Source of the DNA: Pelobates cultripes
Taxonomy: Eukaryota > Chordata > Amphibia > Anura > Pelobatidae
Assembly (NCBI GenBank): GCA_933207985.1
Contig: OW240913.1
Span: forward strand, 269,038,673 to 269,102,672
DNA: 64,000 nt
Reading direction: 5' to 3'
The translations under genes and the position numbers were made by a program. Below, piece by piece: positions 53,724 to 62,772 of this stretch. The stretch's first letter is position 1; each line of letters starts with the position of its first letter. Below the pieces are notes generated by a model. It had not been told where the DNA came from. It saw only the letters and a list, made by a program, of their open reading frames with translations, and searched no databases.

Positions 53724-53860
53724 TTGTCTACCTCCTCCTCCTCCACCGCTTCCACCTACACCGCCACAGTCACCGCCTCCTCAACCTATGGGTCACGTAG
53801 TATAAACTATGTACACAATAGCAGAGGCTTGTGAAGGCCTTTTCTCCATGCATCAGGAGT
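53724..53860 (+). pseudogene. hAT transposase C-terminal remnant
   Basis: Plus-strand STSSSSTASTYTATVTASST (about 53724-53790) resembles the Ser/Thr spacer of such transposases. It is followed by LYTIAEACEGLFSMH-like fragments in mixed frames (about 53808-53860). The dimerisation domain of a complete hAT transposase is not present. Confidence 0.55.
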
Positions 53861-54290
53861 TGAGCTCAGTTTGAATAATGAAAGTGAATTCCCTGCACTC
53901 CAACCCTCTCTCAAATGGATAATTCTGGTGATCCTCCTAACAGCCATGCTTCAGATTTTGATTTATGTTCTTCCAAAGCCAAAATCAAAGATTCCATCTA
54001 GTGCTATTTTATGGCTCAGCTGTATTTAAATTTTTTAGGTATTTTATGTTATTTTAAATGATTTCCCTATCTACATTTGTTTGCAGGGCACTTGTCCTAC
54101 TCTTACCCCCGTTTTACCTTTTGCAGCCCTTTAGCCCTTTCCAGGACTTTTTTAGAGGCATTTTTGTGCCCAAAGTTCGGGTCCCCATTGACTTCAATGG
54201 GGTTCGGGTTCGATCCCGAACCCAGAATTCTTTTCAAAGTTCGGCTGAACCCGCCGGACCCGAACATCCAGGTGTCCGCTCAACTCTAGT

Positions 54291-54580
54291 TGTAACCTAT
54301 GTATGATTGATTATAATGTATTATAATGTATTATTTTCTGTGGGTGTCTCCCTTGCATGGGAGAGATGCATAAAAGCAGGGTATGTGGCATTAAACATCA
54401 GTTCTGCTCCTGATACTGTGTGTTGTCTAGTCATTGGGAAAGGTGATGGGATATTCTTGGATTATTTTATTTACCACTGATGCTCTTCCTCCTGTATTAA
54501 CTACTTTTTCCTGAGCTACTCTTGGATTACCAGCGGAGAAAGTCTTGCGCTCTTGTGAAATTAGCGCTCTGCTACACACC
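54291..54580 (+). repeat. Retroviral LTR-like fragment
   Basis: TGTAACCTATG starts next to the hAT end. A TATA-type GCATAAAAGCAGGG lies at about 54368 and ATTAAA at about 54391, followed about 20 bases later by CTCCTGATACTGTGTG. The fragment closes near GCTACACA (54577), giving TG...CA ends. This is the U3-R-U5 spacing of a short retroviral LTR in plus orientation. The neighbouring RNase H fragment is on the other strand, so the two may not belong to one insertion. Confidence 0.55.
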
Positions 54581-54624
54581 ATTTATGTTTAAAGTTATGA
54601 AGGAGTTCTGCAAACTACTTCAAA

Positions 54625-54897
54625 TTAAACATCTTCAGCCTCCTGTGCAGAGCAGTGAGGGGCGTGTGGTTCAGCTTTAATTACTTCATGTGCAGAGACT
54701 ACAGCGTATCCAGTGTGGAAATTACCCTTCTCATCATCATATCTTGAACCGTCTAAAAAAAACTCAAAGTCTGGATTGGACAATGGAGAATCAATTACAT
54801 GTGAAAAAACGGCTGTCTCTTGGGCCATTAATGCTGCACAGTCATGGGGTACCTGAGCTTCTGCTAACTCATCTGGTGATTTTAAGCACTGACTCAC
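54625..54897 (-). pseudogene. Endogenous retrovirus-type RNase H fragment
   Basis: The minus-strand frame holds an RNase H core of the retroviral pol type. A short FFLDGSRYDD segment carries the first catalytic Asp, TGYAVVSAHEV is the following strand pair, and CSAQEAED carries the catalytic Glu helix start. The frame ends there, at a stop near 54625, so the third and fourth catalytic residues are absent. No RT, integrase or envelope sequence was found beside it. It is an isolated, inactive relic and is described as seen only. Confidence 0.75.
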
Positions 54898-55244
54898 AAT
54901 CTTTATTGAACACAGGCTTTTTTATGCTCAGACCCCCACAGGAGGTCTCCATTCCACAAAATACACTTCCCTTACTCCCAGGCAAGAGGGGGCTGGGTTA
55001 CAGATAGCCATTTCCGCCCTGGGAGATACCAAACAGTACACAGGGATACACATTAAACCATAATACATTCGGAGGGGTTACACTTTTCATCAGCATATCT
55101 GGAACCGTCTTTAAAAAACTCGGCTCGGCTCCCCTGGAGGGGAAGGGGTTACAGGGTTGAAACCTACATTGCTAGATAGCCCCGGGTCCCATCTGGGATC
55201 CCTGCAAAAAGCATGGCGATTTGATGTACAGAGCCTAAGATATC

Positions 55245-55575
55245 AGCTGAAAGGGCGCAAACCAAATCGCGCCAATCAGCATTCAGGGGAGGAAGGAGTT
55301 TCGCCGCCCAATCCAAAGAAAGGGCGCAAAACTCGACTGCACCAATCAGTGCTCGGGGAGGAAAGGAGTTTCACAGCCCAATCAGAAGATAGGGCGTGAA
55401 ACATGATTGCACCAATCCGCTGAAACGCGCGAAACCAATTTTGCGCCAATCAGCGCCCAGGGACGAGAGGGGTTTCACCGCCCAATCAGAAGGAAGGGCG
55501 CGAAACCCCATTTTAATGAGCGGTCCTTCTCCGATTGGTCGCCTGCACCCTTCAGCGACCAATCAGCGCTCACTC
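55245..55575. promoter_or_regulatory. Tandem array of CCAAT boxes (about 65-70 bp unit)
   Basis: Units contain a CCAATCAGCRCYCRGGGA-type block and a CGCCCAATCAGAAGG block, separated by AAGGGCGCRAAAC. CCAAT occurs at about 55275, 55307, 55343, 55378, 55409, 55446, 55483 and 55558, with the inverted form ATTGG at about 55533. Spacing is about 30-37 bp. CCAATCAG is the core bound by NF-Y. The array may be the enhancer of a retroviral LTR (U3), but the LTR limits were not determined. Confidence 0.65.
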
Positions 55576-56319
55576 GTGCCGACCAACCAGGAGAATGGTG
55601 CGAACCCAGTTTGAATGGGCGCTCCCTTTTCCATTGGTCAGCACAGACTTCCATGCGGCCAGTGGGAACTCTGCGGCTGTGAGACCGACTCACAGCTCCA
55701 GAGATTCCCTGTTGGCATGCGTCCCTCTCTCTGGTGGACATCCCCACGCAGGTATCCACCGGAGAGAGCGTTCTCCTGGGCAGCCACGAGCCTTGCCTTG
55801 TAGCTCCCAGGTAGTGGAAAGGGACTATGCCTACTTTCTTCACAACTAGCTACTTTATTTTGCCCTATATCTTGCCTTATATCTTGCTCAGTGGCGTACA
55901 TACCAGGGTCGCAGGGGTCGCGGCTGCGACCGGGCCCGGCCCACCAGGGGGCCCGGCCGCCCCTGCGACCTGGTATGTAGCCACTGGGCCAGCCTCTTCC
56001 CCGGGGGGCCCAGGAGCCGACCACCCCAGGGCCCCCCGAGGCTGGCCCTGCTGTCACCCGACAGGCGCGTGGGCGCGCGAGGGAGCACTCTCTGTGTGCT
56101 TCCTCTTCAGCTCCCTCGCGCACCGCACTGATACCGGCATCCCTACGCGGCGCGCGAAGGAGCTGAAGAGGAAGCACTGAGTGCTCCCTCGCGCGCCCGC
56201 CCGCCTGCCGGACCGGCCACCCGCCCAGGAACCCAGCAGCACCACTGGACCCCAGGGAAACCCCCCAGCACTCAAAAGGTAAGGAGGCTGGGGGGATTAA
56301 ATTTAAAAACAAAAACAAA

Positions 56320-56675
56320 AAACATGTGTTAGTGTGTGTGGGTGTTAGTGTTAGAGTGAGTGTGGGTGTTAGAGTGAGTGTTAGAGTGTGTGTGGGTGTA
56401 GGAGTGAGTGTGAGTGTTAGAGTGAGTGTGGGTGTTAGAGTGAGTGTTAGAGTGTGTGTCTGCTAGTGAGTGTCAGTGAGTGTGTTACTGTGTGTGTCTT
56501 ACTGAGTGTGTGTGTTAGTGAGTCTGATGTCTGTTAGTGAGTGTGTGTTTGTCAATGAGAGTGTATGTTTTGTAAGTGAGTGTGTATGTATGTCTGTCGC
56601 TGACTGTATCTCTGTCAGTAAATGTGTGTGTCTGTTAGCTAGTGTGTATGCGTCTAAGTGAGAGTGTGTGTGTCT
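56320..56675. repeat. GTGTTAGAGTGAGTGTG minisatellite
   Basis: Degenerate units mixing GTGTGTGGGTGTTAGAGTGA and TTAGTGAGTGTGTG. Open frames here have no coding meaning. Confidence 0.92.
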
Positions 56676-56684
56676 TCAGCACTT

Positions 56685-56990
56685 ACCTTTCTCCAGCGCC
56701 GGACTCCCTTGGCGCTGGGGATCCCTCAACCTCTCAGCTCCGAATGCGACCGCGCACGCATTCAAACCGCCCATAGGAAAGCATTACTCAATGCTTTCCT
56801 ATGGACGTTCAGTGTGCTCCTCTAGCGGCTGTCAGTGAGACAGCCACTAGAGGCTGGATTAACTCTCAGTGAAACATAGCAGTTTCTCTGAAACTGCTGT
56901 GTTTTCAGCTGCAGGGTTAAAACTAGAGGGACCTGACACCCAGACAACTTCATTGAGCTGATGTGATCTGGGTCTCTGTAGTGGTCCTTT
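56685..56990. repeat. TTAA-family element, partial, inverted relative to 61232-61714
   Basis: The right end GTCTCTGTAGTGGTCCT abuts TTAA (56987-56990). The interior AATGCTTTCCTATGG, GCCACTAGAGG and AAACATAGCAGTTTC match the 61.3-61.6 kb copy in inverted order. Its left boundary, at ACTTACCTTTCTCCAGCGC, corresponds to the point in the other copy (AAAAAGGTAAGTTTT) where a splice-donor-like GGTAAG occurs. Confidence 0.78.
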
Positions 56991-57176
56991 AAGTGTGTGT
57001 GCATCTGCATGCACTGGCGTACATACCGCGGTCGCAGGGGTCGCAACCCTGTAACCCCTGCGACCAGGTGCCCACCGCCATGTGTTGCGGGCCGGCCCGC
57101 GCGGGGGTGGGGGGGGGCCACGGATCAATTTTCGCACCGGGGCCCCATGGGTTATGTGTACGCCACTGATCTTGCT

Positions 57177-58255
57177 GTTCTTATGTACCAGAAAGATTTT
57201 GCTTTGACATTTCTCATTGAACTAACACCAACATTACTTCTACTTTTCATCCAGCATTACCTTAACATCCTTAACTTAGCCCGGTATTGTGTTTGAAAGA
57301 ATATGTGTATCACACAAAGTCTATTGAAAAGCCTGCATTTCCACAATTGGTTTTTCTTTTCACAAGCCTCATAACACCATGTTCTCCACGATTCTATCAC
57401 GTTGGGTTAAATGTTCCATGTATTTGGCTGGAATGGACATTTCAATTTTCAGTTCTCATTTATCTCATGGACCTATGTCATCTTATTTTTTTCCTTTGGC
57501 AGTAGATTGAAAGACCTTATGAAAGCAGTGGGCTGATCTAATGAGTTCACTTTTAAAGAGGTATATTTTAAACCTATTCAGCATGTTTCTTCTTTGGTAA
57601 TCATGCAACTTTAAACTTGCATAAAAGGAGCTGCCATGTCTAGTAAAAGACATTTAAAAAGATTTTTGTAAAGCATGACATTTTATTAAAGACACAACGG
57701 CAAGTATTCTACCTCCCTGTTTATTTTTTTATTATTATTTTCTTTGGTCTGTTCCCACCCTTTCTTATTACATATAATTATTTGTATTCAGTTTAATTTT
57801 TACGATGATATATTATTTAGTTGTATTCTATAGTTGTTTACTGGTTATCACAAATGCTTATTTAACTTTTCTGTTTCTTCATTAGTTTGATTCTTCATGG
57901 TCTTCAAGGACTTCTCTGACTCATTGCGGTTTCCTTCAAATCTGGTTACTATAGTTTCAACATGGTTTTCTGCTTTCATTTGAAGATTTTGCTGCTCTGC
58001 CATCCAGAAGGATACAGTTTGTTTACAACTCTATTCATTTTTCATGGATATCAACCTCCCCTTCGATTGTAAGGAAAGAGGACTTTAGAAAACTGACAGC
58101 AGCTATTTTTTTTATTTTTATTTTTTTAAACGTTGGTTAGTACAGGTCTTCCTATTTTACCCAGGAGTTTACTACTGTCACTGTAAAAAAAAAAAAAAAT
58201 GTTAAAAAACTAAAGTAAATTTTGCTTGTTATTTGTTCTTTTCTGCCCATTGAAT
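57177..58255. other. AT-rich region, no gene recognised
   Basis: No coding similarity or repeat ends were recognised. Poly(T) and poly(A) runs occur near 58110 and 58186. Confidence 0.55.
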
Positions 58256-58335
58256 TTAACCCCTTAAGGACCAAACTTCTGGAATAAAAGGGAATCATGA
58301 CATGTCACACATGTCATGTGTCCTTAAAGGGTTAA
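58256..58335. repeat. 80-bp TTAA-flanked palindromic element, copy 3
   Basis: TTAACCCCTTAAGGACC to CCTTAAAGGGTTAA. Nearly identical to 6332-6411, including the internal CATGACATGTCACACATGTC. Confidence 0.88.
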
Positions 58336-58503
58336 ACTTTTTGAAATTTTTTTTTAACAGGCTTTGTAGTCAGGGAATTTACCAAGTGAGCTACCTTACC
58401 GGCTATACAATGAGATATATCTTAAAAGTTACACTTTATTAACTTTTGTTATAGACATTAAATAATCGAAACACAGCCACATCGGTGACAAAAATGCTAT
58501 ATA

Positions 58504-58715
58504 CAGTTGCAAGAAAAAGTATGTGAACCCTTTGGAATGATATGGATTTCTGCACAAATTTGTCATAAAATGTGATCTGATCATCGTCTAAGTCACAACA
58601 ATAGACAATCACAGTCTGCTTAAACTAATAACACACAAAGAATGAAATGTTGCCATGTTTTTATTGAACACACCATGTAAACATTCACAGTGCAGGTGGA
58701 AAAAGTATGTGAACC
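58504..58715. repeat. Terminal inverted repeat, left, of Tc1 element 4
   Basis: Inverted match to 62561-62772 with few mismatches. It includes two copies of the transposase-binding-type motif, at the outer end and about 190 bp inside. Confidence 0.93.
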
Positions 58716-59219
58716 ATTGGATTTAATAACTGGTTGAACCTCCTTTGGCAGCAATATTTTCAACAAAACGTTTCCTGTAGTTGCAGATCAGACGTGCACA
58801 ACGGTCAGGAGTAATTCTTGACCATTCCTCTTTACAGAACTGTTTCAGTTCAGCAATATTCTTGGATGTCTGTTGTGAATCGCTTTCTTGAGGTCATGCC
58901 AGTGGCGTACTAAGGGGAAGCGGGGGGGGGCGGTCCGCCCTGGGTGCCATCAGGCAGGGGGGTGCCACCAGGCCGCGCCAGACTTGGGAGTCAGTGAGCT
59001 GTGTGGCTGACCGGGTGCCATAGCAGCAAAGGCACCGGGCAGCCGACACAGCTCACACGCAGGGGCTGGGAATACAGCAGGAGACCTGCACGGAGAGTTG
59101 GGGGCGGAGCCAAGCCGGACGTGGGGGCGGAGCTATATGCAGCCTCATACTGCTGCACACAGAGGGGAAGCACAGGAGCCAGAGGGACTGAAACCACTCC
59201 TCCTCCAACCTAAGCTTAC

Positions 59220-59830
59220 TGTAAGTGAGAGTGTGTGTGCCGTGTGTGTGTAACTGTGATTGTGACTGTCTTTGACTGTGTGTGTGATTGTCTGCTTGTG
59301 TGTGTGTGTCACTGCCTGTGATTGTCTGTGTGATTGTCTGTGTGATTGTCTGCCTGTGATTGTCTGTGTGATTACCTGTGATTGTCTGTGTGATTGCCTG
59401 TGATTGTCTGTGTGATTGTCTGTCTGTGATTGTCTGTGTGATTGTCTGCCTGTGATTGCCTGTGATTGTCTGTGTGATTGTCTGCTTGTGATTGTCTGTG
59501 TGACTCTGTGTGTGTGACTCTCTGACTGATTGTGTGTGTGTGTGTGTGTGACTGTCTGTGATTGTGTTATGTGTATGTATGACTGTCTGCTTGTGATTGT
59601 GTGTGTCACTGTGTGTGTGTGTGACTGTCTGCCTGTGATTGTCTGTGTTACTCGGTGTGTGTGTGTGTGACTGTCTGCCTGTGATTGTGTGTGTGTGTGT
59701 GAGAGTGTGTGACTGTCTGTGACTGTGTTGTGTGTATGTGTGACTGTCTGTGATTGTGTGTGTGACTGTCTGCCTGTGTGATTGCCTGCGTATTTCACTA
59801 TCTGCCTGTAACTGTGTGTGGAACTGTGTG
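59220..59830. repeat. TGTGATTGTCTGTG minisatellite
   Basis: About forty degenerate units mixing TGTGATTGTC, TGCCTGTGAT and TGTGTGTGAC. The strand asymmetry (G/T on plus) is complete. Confidence 0.95.
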
Positions 59831-60119
59831 CATCTGACTGTGTCTGACGGTCTTCGCCCTGCAGTGAGCCGGCAGCCAGGATATGATGTCATCGCGGCCT
59901 CGGCATCATTACAGGGTGTGTGTGCGAGAGATCCCAGCAGCAACCACTGACCACCAGAGACTGAGGATCCACTCCAGCCCTTCTAGAGCAAGGTAGGGAG
60001 GCTGGGTGGACCTCTTAATTATTAAATGTGTGTATGTATGTAATGTTTGTGTGTGGGTCAGTGATTGTGCTTGTGTATATCTGTGATTATGTGTGTGATT
60101 GTGTGTATCTCTGCGTATG

Positions 60120-60410
60120 TGTTTAGTAGATAGCTCCCTTATTTCCTGTCCTCAAATATTGCAATCCCACATAAAGATAACAAATAAGGGATTTATCTAC
60201 TAAACAACTGAAAATAAGAAAAGGGCTTTTTTTTTATCCTTTAGCTGTTTAGTAGATCATTCCCTGAATTGGTGCCCATATGTGAGATTTCCATATTTAA
60301 AGATACCAAATGAGGGTGCTGTTTAGCAGATAGCACCTTATTTGGTGTCCTTAAATATGGCAATCCCACAAAGGATAGCAAATAGAGGAGTTATCTGCTA
60401 AACAAAGATT
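60120..60410. repeat. Cluster of GTTTAGTAGATA hairpin units
   Basis: Unit 1 runs from GTTTAGTAGATAGCTCCC (60121) to TTATCTACTAAAC (60205), unit 3 from GTTTAGCAGATAGCACC (60322) to TTATCTGCTAAAC (60404). Between them a middle unit (about 60246-60330) shares both kinds of end. Each unit folds on itself with arms of about 20-35 bp. Units differ by about 15-20 percent, suggesting repeated insertion or tandem growth of a small palindromic element. Confidence 0.85.
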
Positions 60411-60739
60411 GAAATTAAGAGGTGTCAGCCAGCCCATAACAAGAAATCTGGGTGGCTAATGTGAATTATATGCAAATGTGTAATCAGATGCCAGCATGCA
60501 GAACACAACATGCTGGCATCAGACAGCCAATGGCAGCATATTACCCCATCCCCTAGTGAGAAGTTTTACTGTTCCACCTCCCCCTCCTGTTTTGACTGTG
60601 GTATCTTATGTGCCCCCCCATATAAATTGTTCCTAGAGTCACCACGATGTCTGCATGTGTGTCAATGTGTATCTGTGTGTGACTGTGTTTGTGTGTGTGT
60701 GTATATCCGTGTATGTGTATATGTGCAGACATATAAAAA

Positions 60740-60965
60740 TCTCGCCAACACTACACACAAATACACTCTTGCATTTCAACATCAACACTACTTACAAACC
60801 CCACCATTATATATAACCATACCACTGCATTCAAATACTACATAACACACAAATGCATGCTTGCATTCAAACACCAACACTACATACAAACACACCACTA
60901 CATTCACTCACATATACTCTATACAAAAACATGCATACATTCAAAAACACAAACACTGCTTAGTG
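60740..60965. repeat. CAACACTACATACAAACAC minisatellite
   Basis: About six degenerate units of 35-50 bases with shared words ACACTACATACAAACAC and TGCATTCAAACACC. Confidence 0.8.
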
Positions 60966-61231
60966 CTAAATACATTAAAACATTTTTTAGTTGTTTTTAT
61001 ATTTAAAGTTGAGGTGGGGGGATTAAGGGGGGGTGCCAAAAATAGGACCCGCCCCAGGTGCCAAATGCTCTAGGTACGCCCCTGGGTCATGCCACAGCAT
61101 CTCAATCAGGTTGAGGTCAGGACTGTGACTGGGCCACTTCAGAAGGCGTATTTACTTCTATGCTTTGAGTCATTGTCCTGTTGCAACACCCATCTTCTGT
61201 TGAGCTTCAGCTGGTAGACAGATGGCCTTAA

Positions 61232-61714
61232 AGGACCACTCTAGGCACCCAGACCATTTCAGCTTAATGAAGTGGTCTGGGTGCCAGGTCCAGCTAGGCT
61301 TAACTCATTCTTTTATAAACATAGCAGTTTCATTGAAACTGCTATGTTTATGAATGGGTTAAGCCTTCCCCCAAAGCCTCTAGTGGCTGTCTCATTGACA
61401 GCCACTAGAGGCGCTTGCGTGCTTCTCACTGTGATTTTCACAGTGAGAGCACGCCAGCGTCCATAGGAATGCATTATGAATGCTTTCCTATGTGACCGGC
61501 TGAATGCGCGCGCAGCTCTTGCCGCGCGTGCGCATTCAGCCAACAGGGAGGAGAGGAGGAGGATCGGAGGAGGAGAGCTCCCCGCCCAGCGCTGGAAAAA
61601 GGTAAGTTTTTACCCCTTTCCTCTCCCCAGAGCCGGGTGGGAGGGGGACCCTGAGGGTGGGGGCACTATAGTGCCAGGAAAACAAGTATGTTTTCCTGGC
61701 ACTATAGTGGTCCT
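61232..61714. mobile_element. TTAA-flanked non-autonomous element B, inside Tc1 element 4
   Basis: TTAA at 61228-61231 and 61715-61718 flanks an insert starting AGGACCACTCTAGGCACC and ending GGCACTATAGTGGTCCT. The 483-bp interior has small hairpins: AAACATAGCAGTTTC against GAAACTGCTATGTTT, and GCCTCTAGTGGCTGTC against GACAGCCACTAGAGGC. It interrupts the transposase directly after the QENLK codons. This is the best-defined member of the TTAA family in the window. Confidence 0.93.
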
Positions 61715-62560
61715 TTAAGTTCTCCTGCAAAATGTCTTGATAAACTTGGGAATTAATTTTTCCTTCGATGATAGCAATCCGTCCAGGCCCTGACGCAGCA
61801 AAGCAGCCCCAAACTATGATGCCCCCACCACCATACTTCACAGTTGGGATGAGGTTTTGATGTTGGTGTGCTGTGCCTTTTTTTCGCCACACATAGTGTT
61901 GTGTGTTTCTTCCAAACAACTCAACTTTGGTTTCATCTGTCCACAGAATATTTTGCCAGTACTGCTGTGGAACATCCAGGTGCTCTTGTGCAAGCTGTAA
62001 ACGTGCAGCAATGTTTTGTTTGGACAGCAGTGGCTTCCTCTGTGGTATCCTCCCATGAAATCCATTCTTGTTTAGTGTTTTACGTATTGTAGATTCGCTA
62101 ACAGGGACGTTAGCATTTGCCAGTGACTTTTGTAAGTCTTTAGCTGACACTCTAGGATTCTTCTTCACCTTATTGAGCAGTCTGCACTGTGCTCTTGCAG
62201 TCATCTTTACAGGACGGCCACTCCTAGGGAGATTAGCAGCAGTGCTGAACTTTCTCCATTTATAGACAATTTGTCTTACCGTGGACTGATGAACAGCAAG
62301 GCGTTTGGAGATACTTTTATAACCCTTTCCAGCTTTATGCAAGTCAACAATTCTTAATCGTAGGTCTTCTGAGAGCTCTTTTGTGCGAGGCATTATTCAC
62401 ATCAGGCAATGCTTCTTGTGAAAAGCAAGCCCAGAACTGGTGTGTGTTTTTTATAGGGCAGGGCAGCTGTAACCAACACCTCCAATCTCATCTCATTGAT
62501 TGGACTCCAGTTGGCTGACATCTCACTCCAATTAGCTCTTGGAGATGTCATTGGTCTAGG

Positions 62561-62772
62561 GGTTCACATACTTTTCCCACCTGCACTGTGAATGTTTACA
62601 TGGTGTGTTCAATAAAAACATGGCAACATTTCATTCTTTGTGTATTATTAGTTTAAGCAGACTGTGATTGTCTATTGCTGTGACTTAGATGATGATCAGA
62701 TCACATTTTATGACCAATTTGTGCAGAAATCCATATCATTCCAAAGGGTTCACATACTTTTTCTTGCAACTG
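62561..62772. repeat. Terminal inverted repeat, right, of Tc1 element 4
   Basis: Inverted match to 58504-58715. It ends at the TA at 62773-62774. Confidence 0.93.

Larger units (their letters stand above)
50830..54290 (+). mobile_element. hAT element with BED-finger transposase, decayed
   Basis: A promoter-like 5' region (about 50830-51050), about 780 bp of subterminal tandem repeats, a hAT transposase pseudogene with BED zinc finger, and a right end GTCCGCTCAACTCTAG at 54290. The right end has CGAACC-rich inverted subterminal words (GGGTCCCCATTGACTTCAAT then GGGGTTCGGGTTCG). The left terminus is missing, probably lost where the LTR-like sequence 50309-50815 abuts. Part of the transposase was replaced by half of a foldback (53500-53723). 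Confidence 0.78.
55889..57168. mobile_element. hAT element (CAGTGGCGTAC family) with 8-bp duplication
   Basis: ATCTTGCT at 55881-55888 and 57169-57176 flanks an insert that starts CAGTGGCGTACATACC and ends GGTTATGTGTACGCCACTG (inverted). Near each end there is a secondary inverted copy of the terminus (TGGTATGTAGCCACTG at about 55970; CACTGGCGTACATACC at about 57013). The interior has a GC-rich hairpin with GAGCTGAAGAGGAAGCAC and its inverse, a GT-rich minisatellite and a TTAA-family fragment. No transposase. Family members recur at 30480-30552 and 58900-61084. Confidence 0.93.
58900..61084. mobile_element. hAT element (CAGTGGCGTAC family) with 8-bp duplication, inside Tc1 element 4
   Basis: GGTCATGC at 58892-58899 and 61085-61092 flanks an insert starting CAGTGGCGTACTAAGG and ending CTAGGTACGCCCCTG. 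It is 2185 bp long with no transposase. Contents: GC-rich ends, a TGTGATTGTCTG minisatellite (59220-59830), a hairpin cluster (60120-60410) and a second ACACTACA-type array (60740-60960). Removing it rejoins the Tc1 transposase remnant. Long open frames of Thr, Gln, Ser and His on the minus strand are translations of the array. Confidence 0.95.
58725..62393 (-). pseudogene. Tc1-like transposase, split by two insertions
   Basis: From ATG at 62393 the minus strand reads [20 protein letters not shown] and [16 protein letters not shown] (first DNA-binding helix set), then [19 protein letters not shown] (GRP hook and second set) and QNILWTDETKVELFGRN with the first catalytic Asp. VKYGGGGIIVWGCFAASGPG follows, to INSQVYQDILQENLK at 61716. 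These 226 codons are uninterrupted. The TTAA element then splits it. From about 61225 to 61093, in changed frames, LQQDNDSKHRSKYAF supplies the second Asp. The hAT insert splits it again, and the C-terminal remnant continues at 58890-58725 with frame changes. The intact N-terminal half suggests recent activity before the insertions. Confidence 0.93.
58504..62772 (-). mobile_element. Tc1/mariner-like element 4 with 212-bp inverted repeats, twice interrupted
   Basis: The left end CAGTTGCAAGAAAAAGTATG after TA (58502-58503) and the right end CATACTTTTTCTTGCAACTG before TA (62773-62774) are inverted copies. The similarity runs 212 bp inwards (to about 58715 and from 62561). Each repeat carries a second copy of the end motif (AAAAAGTATGTGAACC near 58698; GGTTCACATACTTTTCCC at 62561), the IR/DR arrangement. 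Removing the hAT insert (58900-61084) and the TTAA insert (61232-61714) gives about 1.6 kb, normal for the group. Transposase on the minus strand. Confidence 0.95.

Noticed and set aside
55638..56318. 226-codon Arg/Gly/Pro-rich minus-strand frame
   Set aside because: It spans the edge of a hAT insertion with an 8-bp duplication at 55881-55889 and GC-rich hairpins, so it cannot be one gene.
59053..59943. Open frames of up to 296 codons rich in Thr, Gln, Ser and His on the minus strand
   Set aside because: They are translations of the TGTGATTGTCTG minisatellite. Two frames of the same strand are open with the same composition, there is no domain, and the array lies inside a hAT insert.
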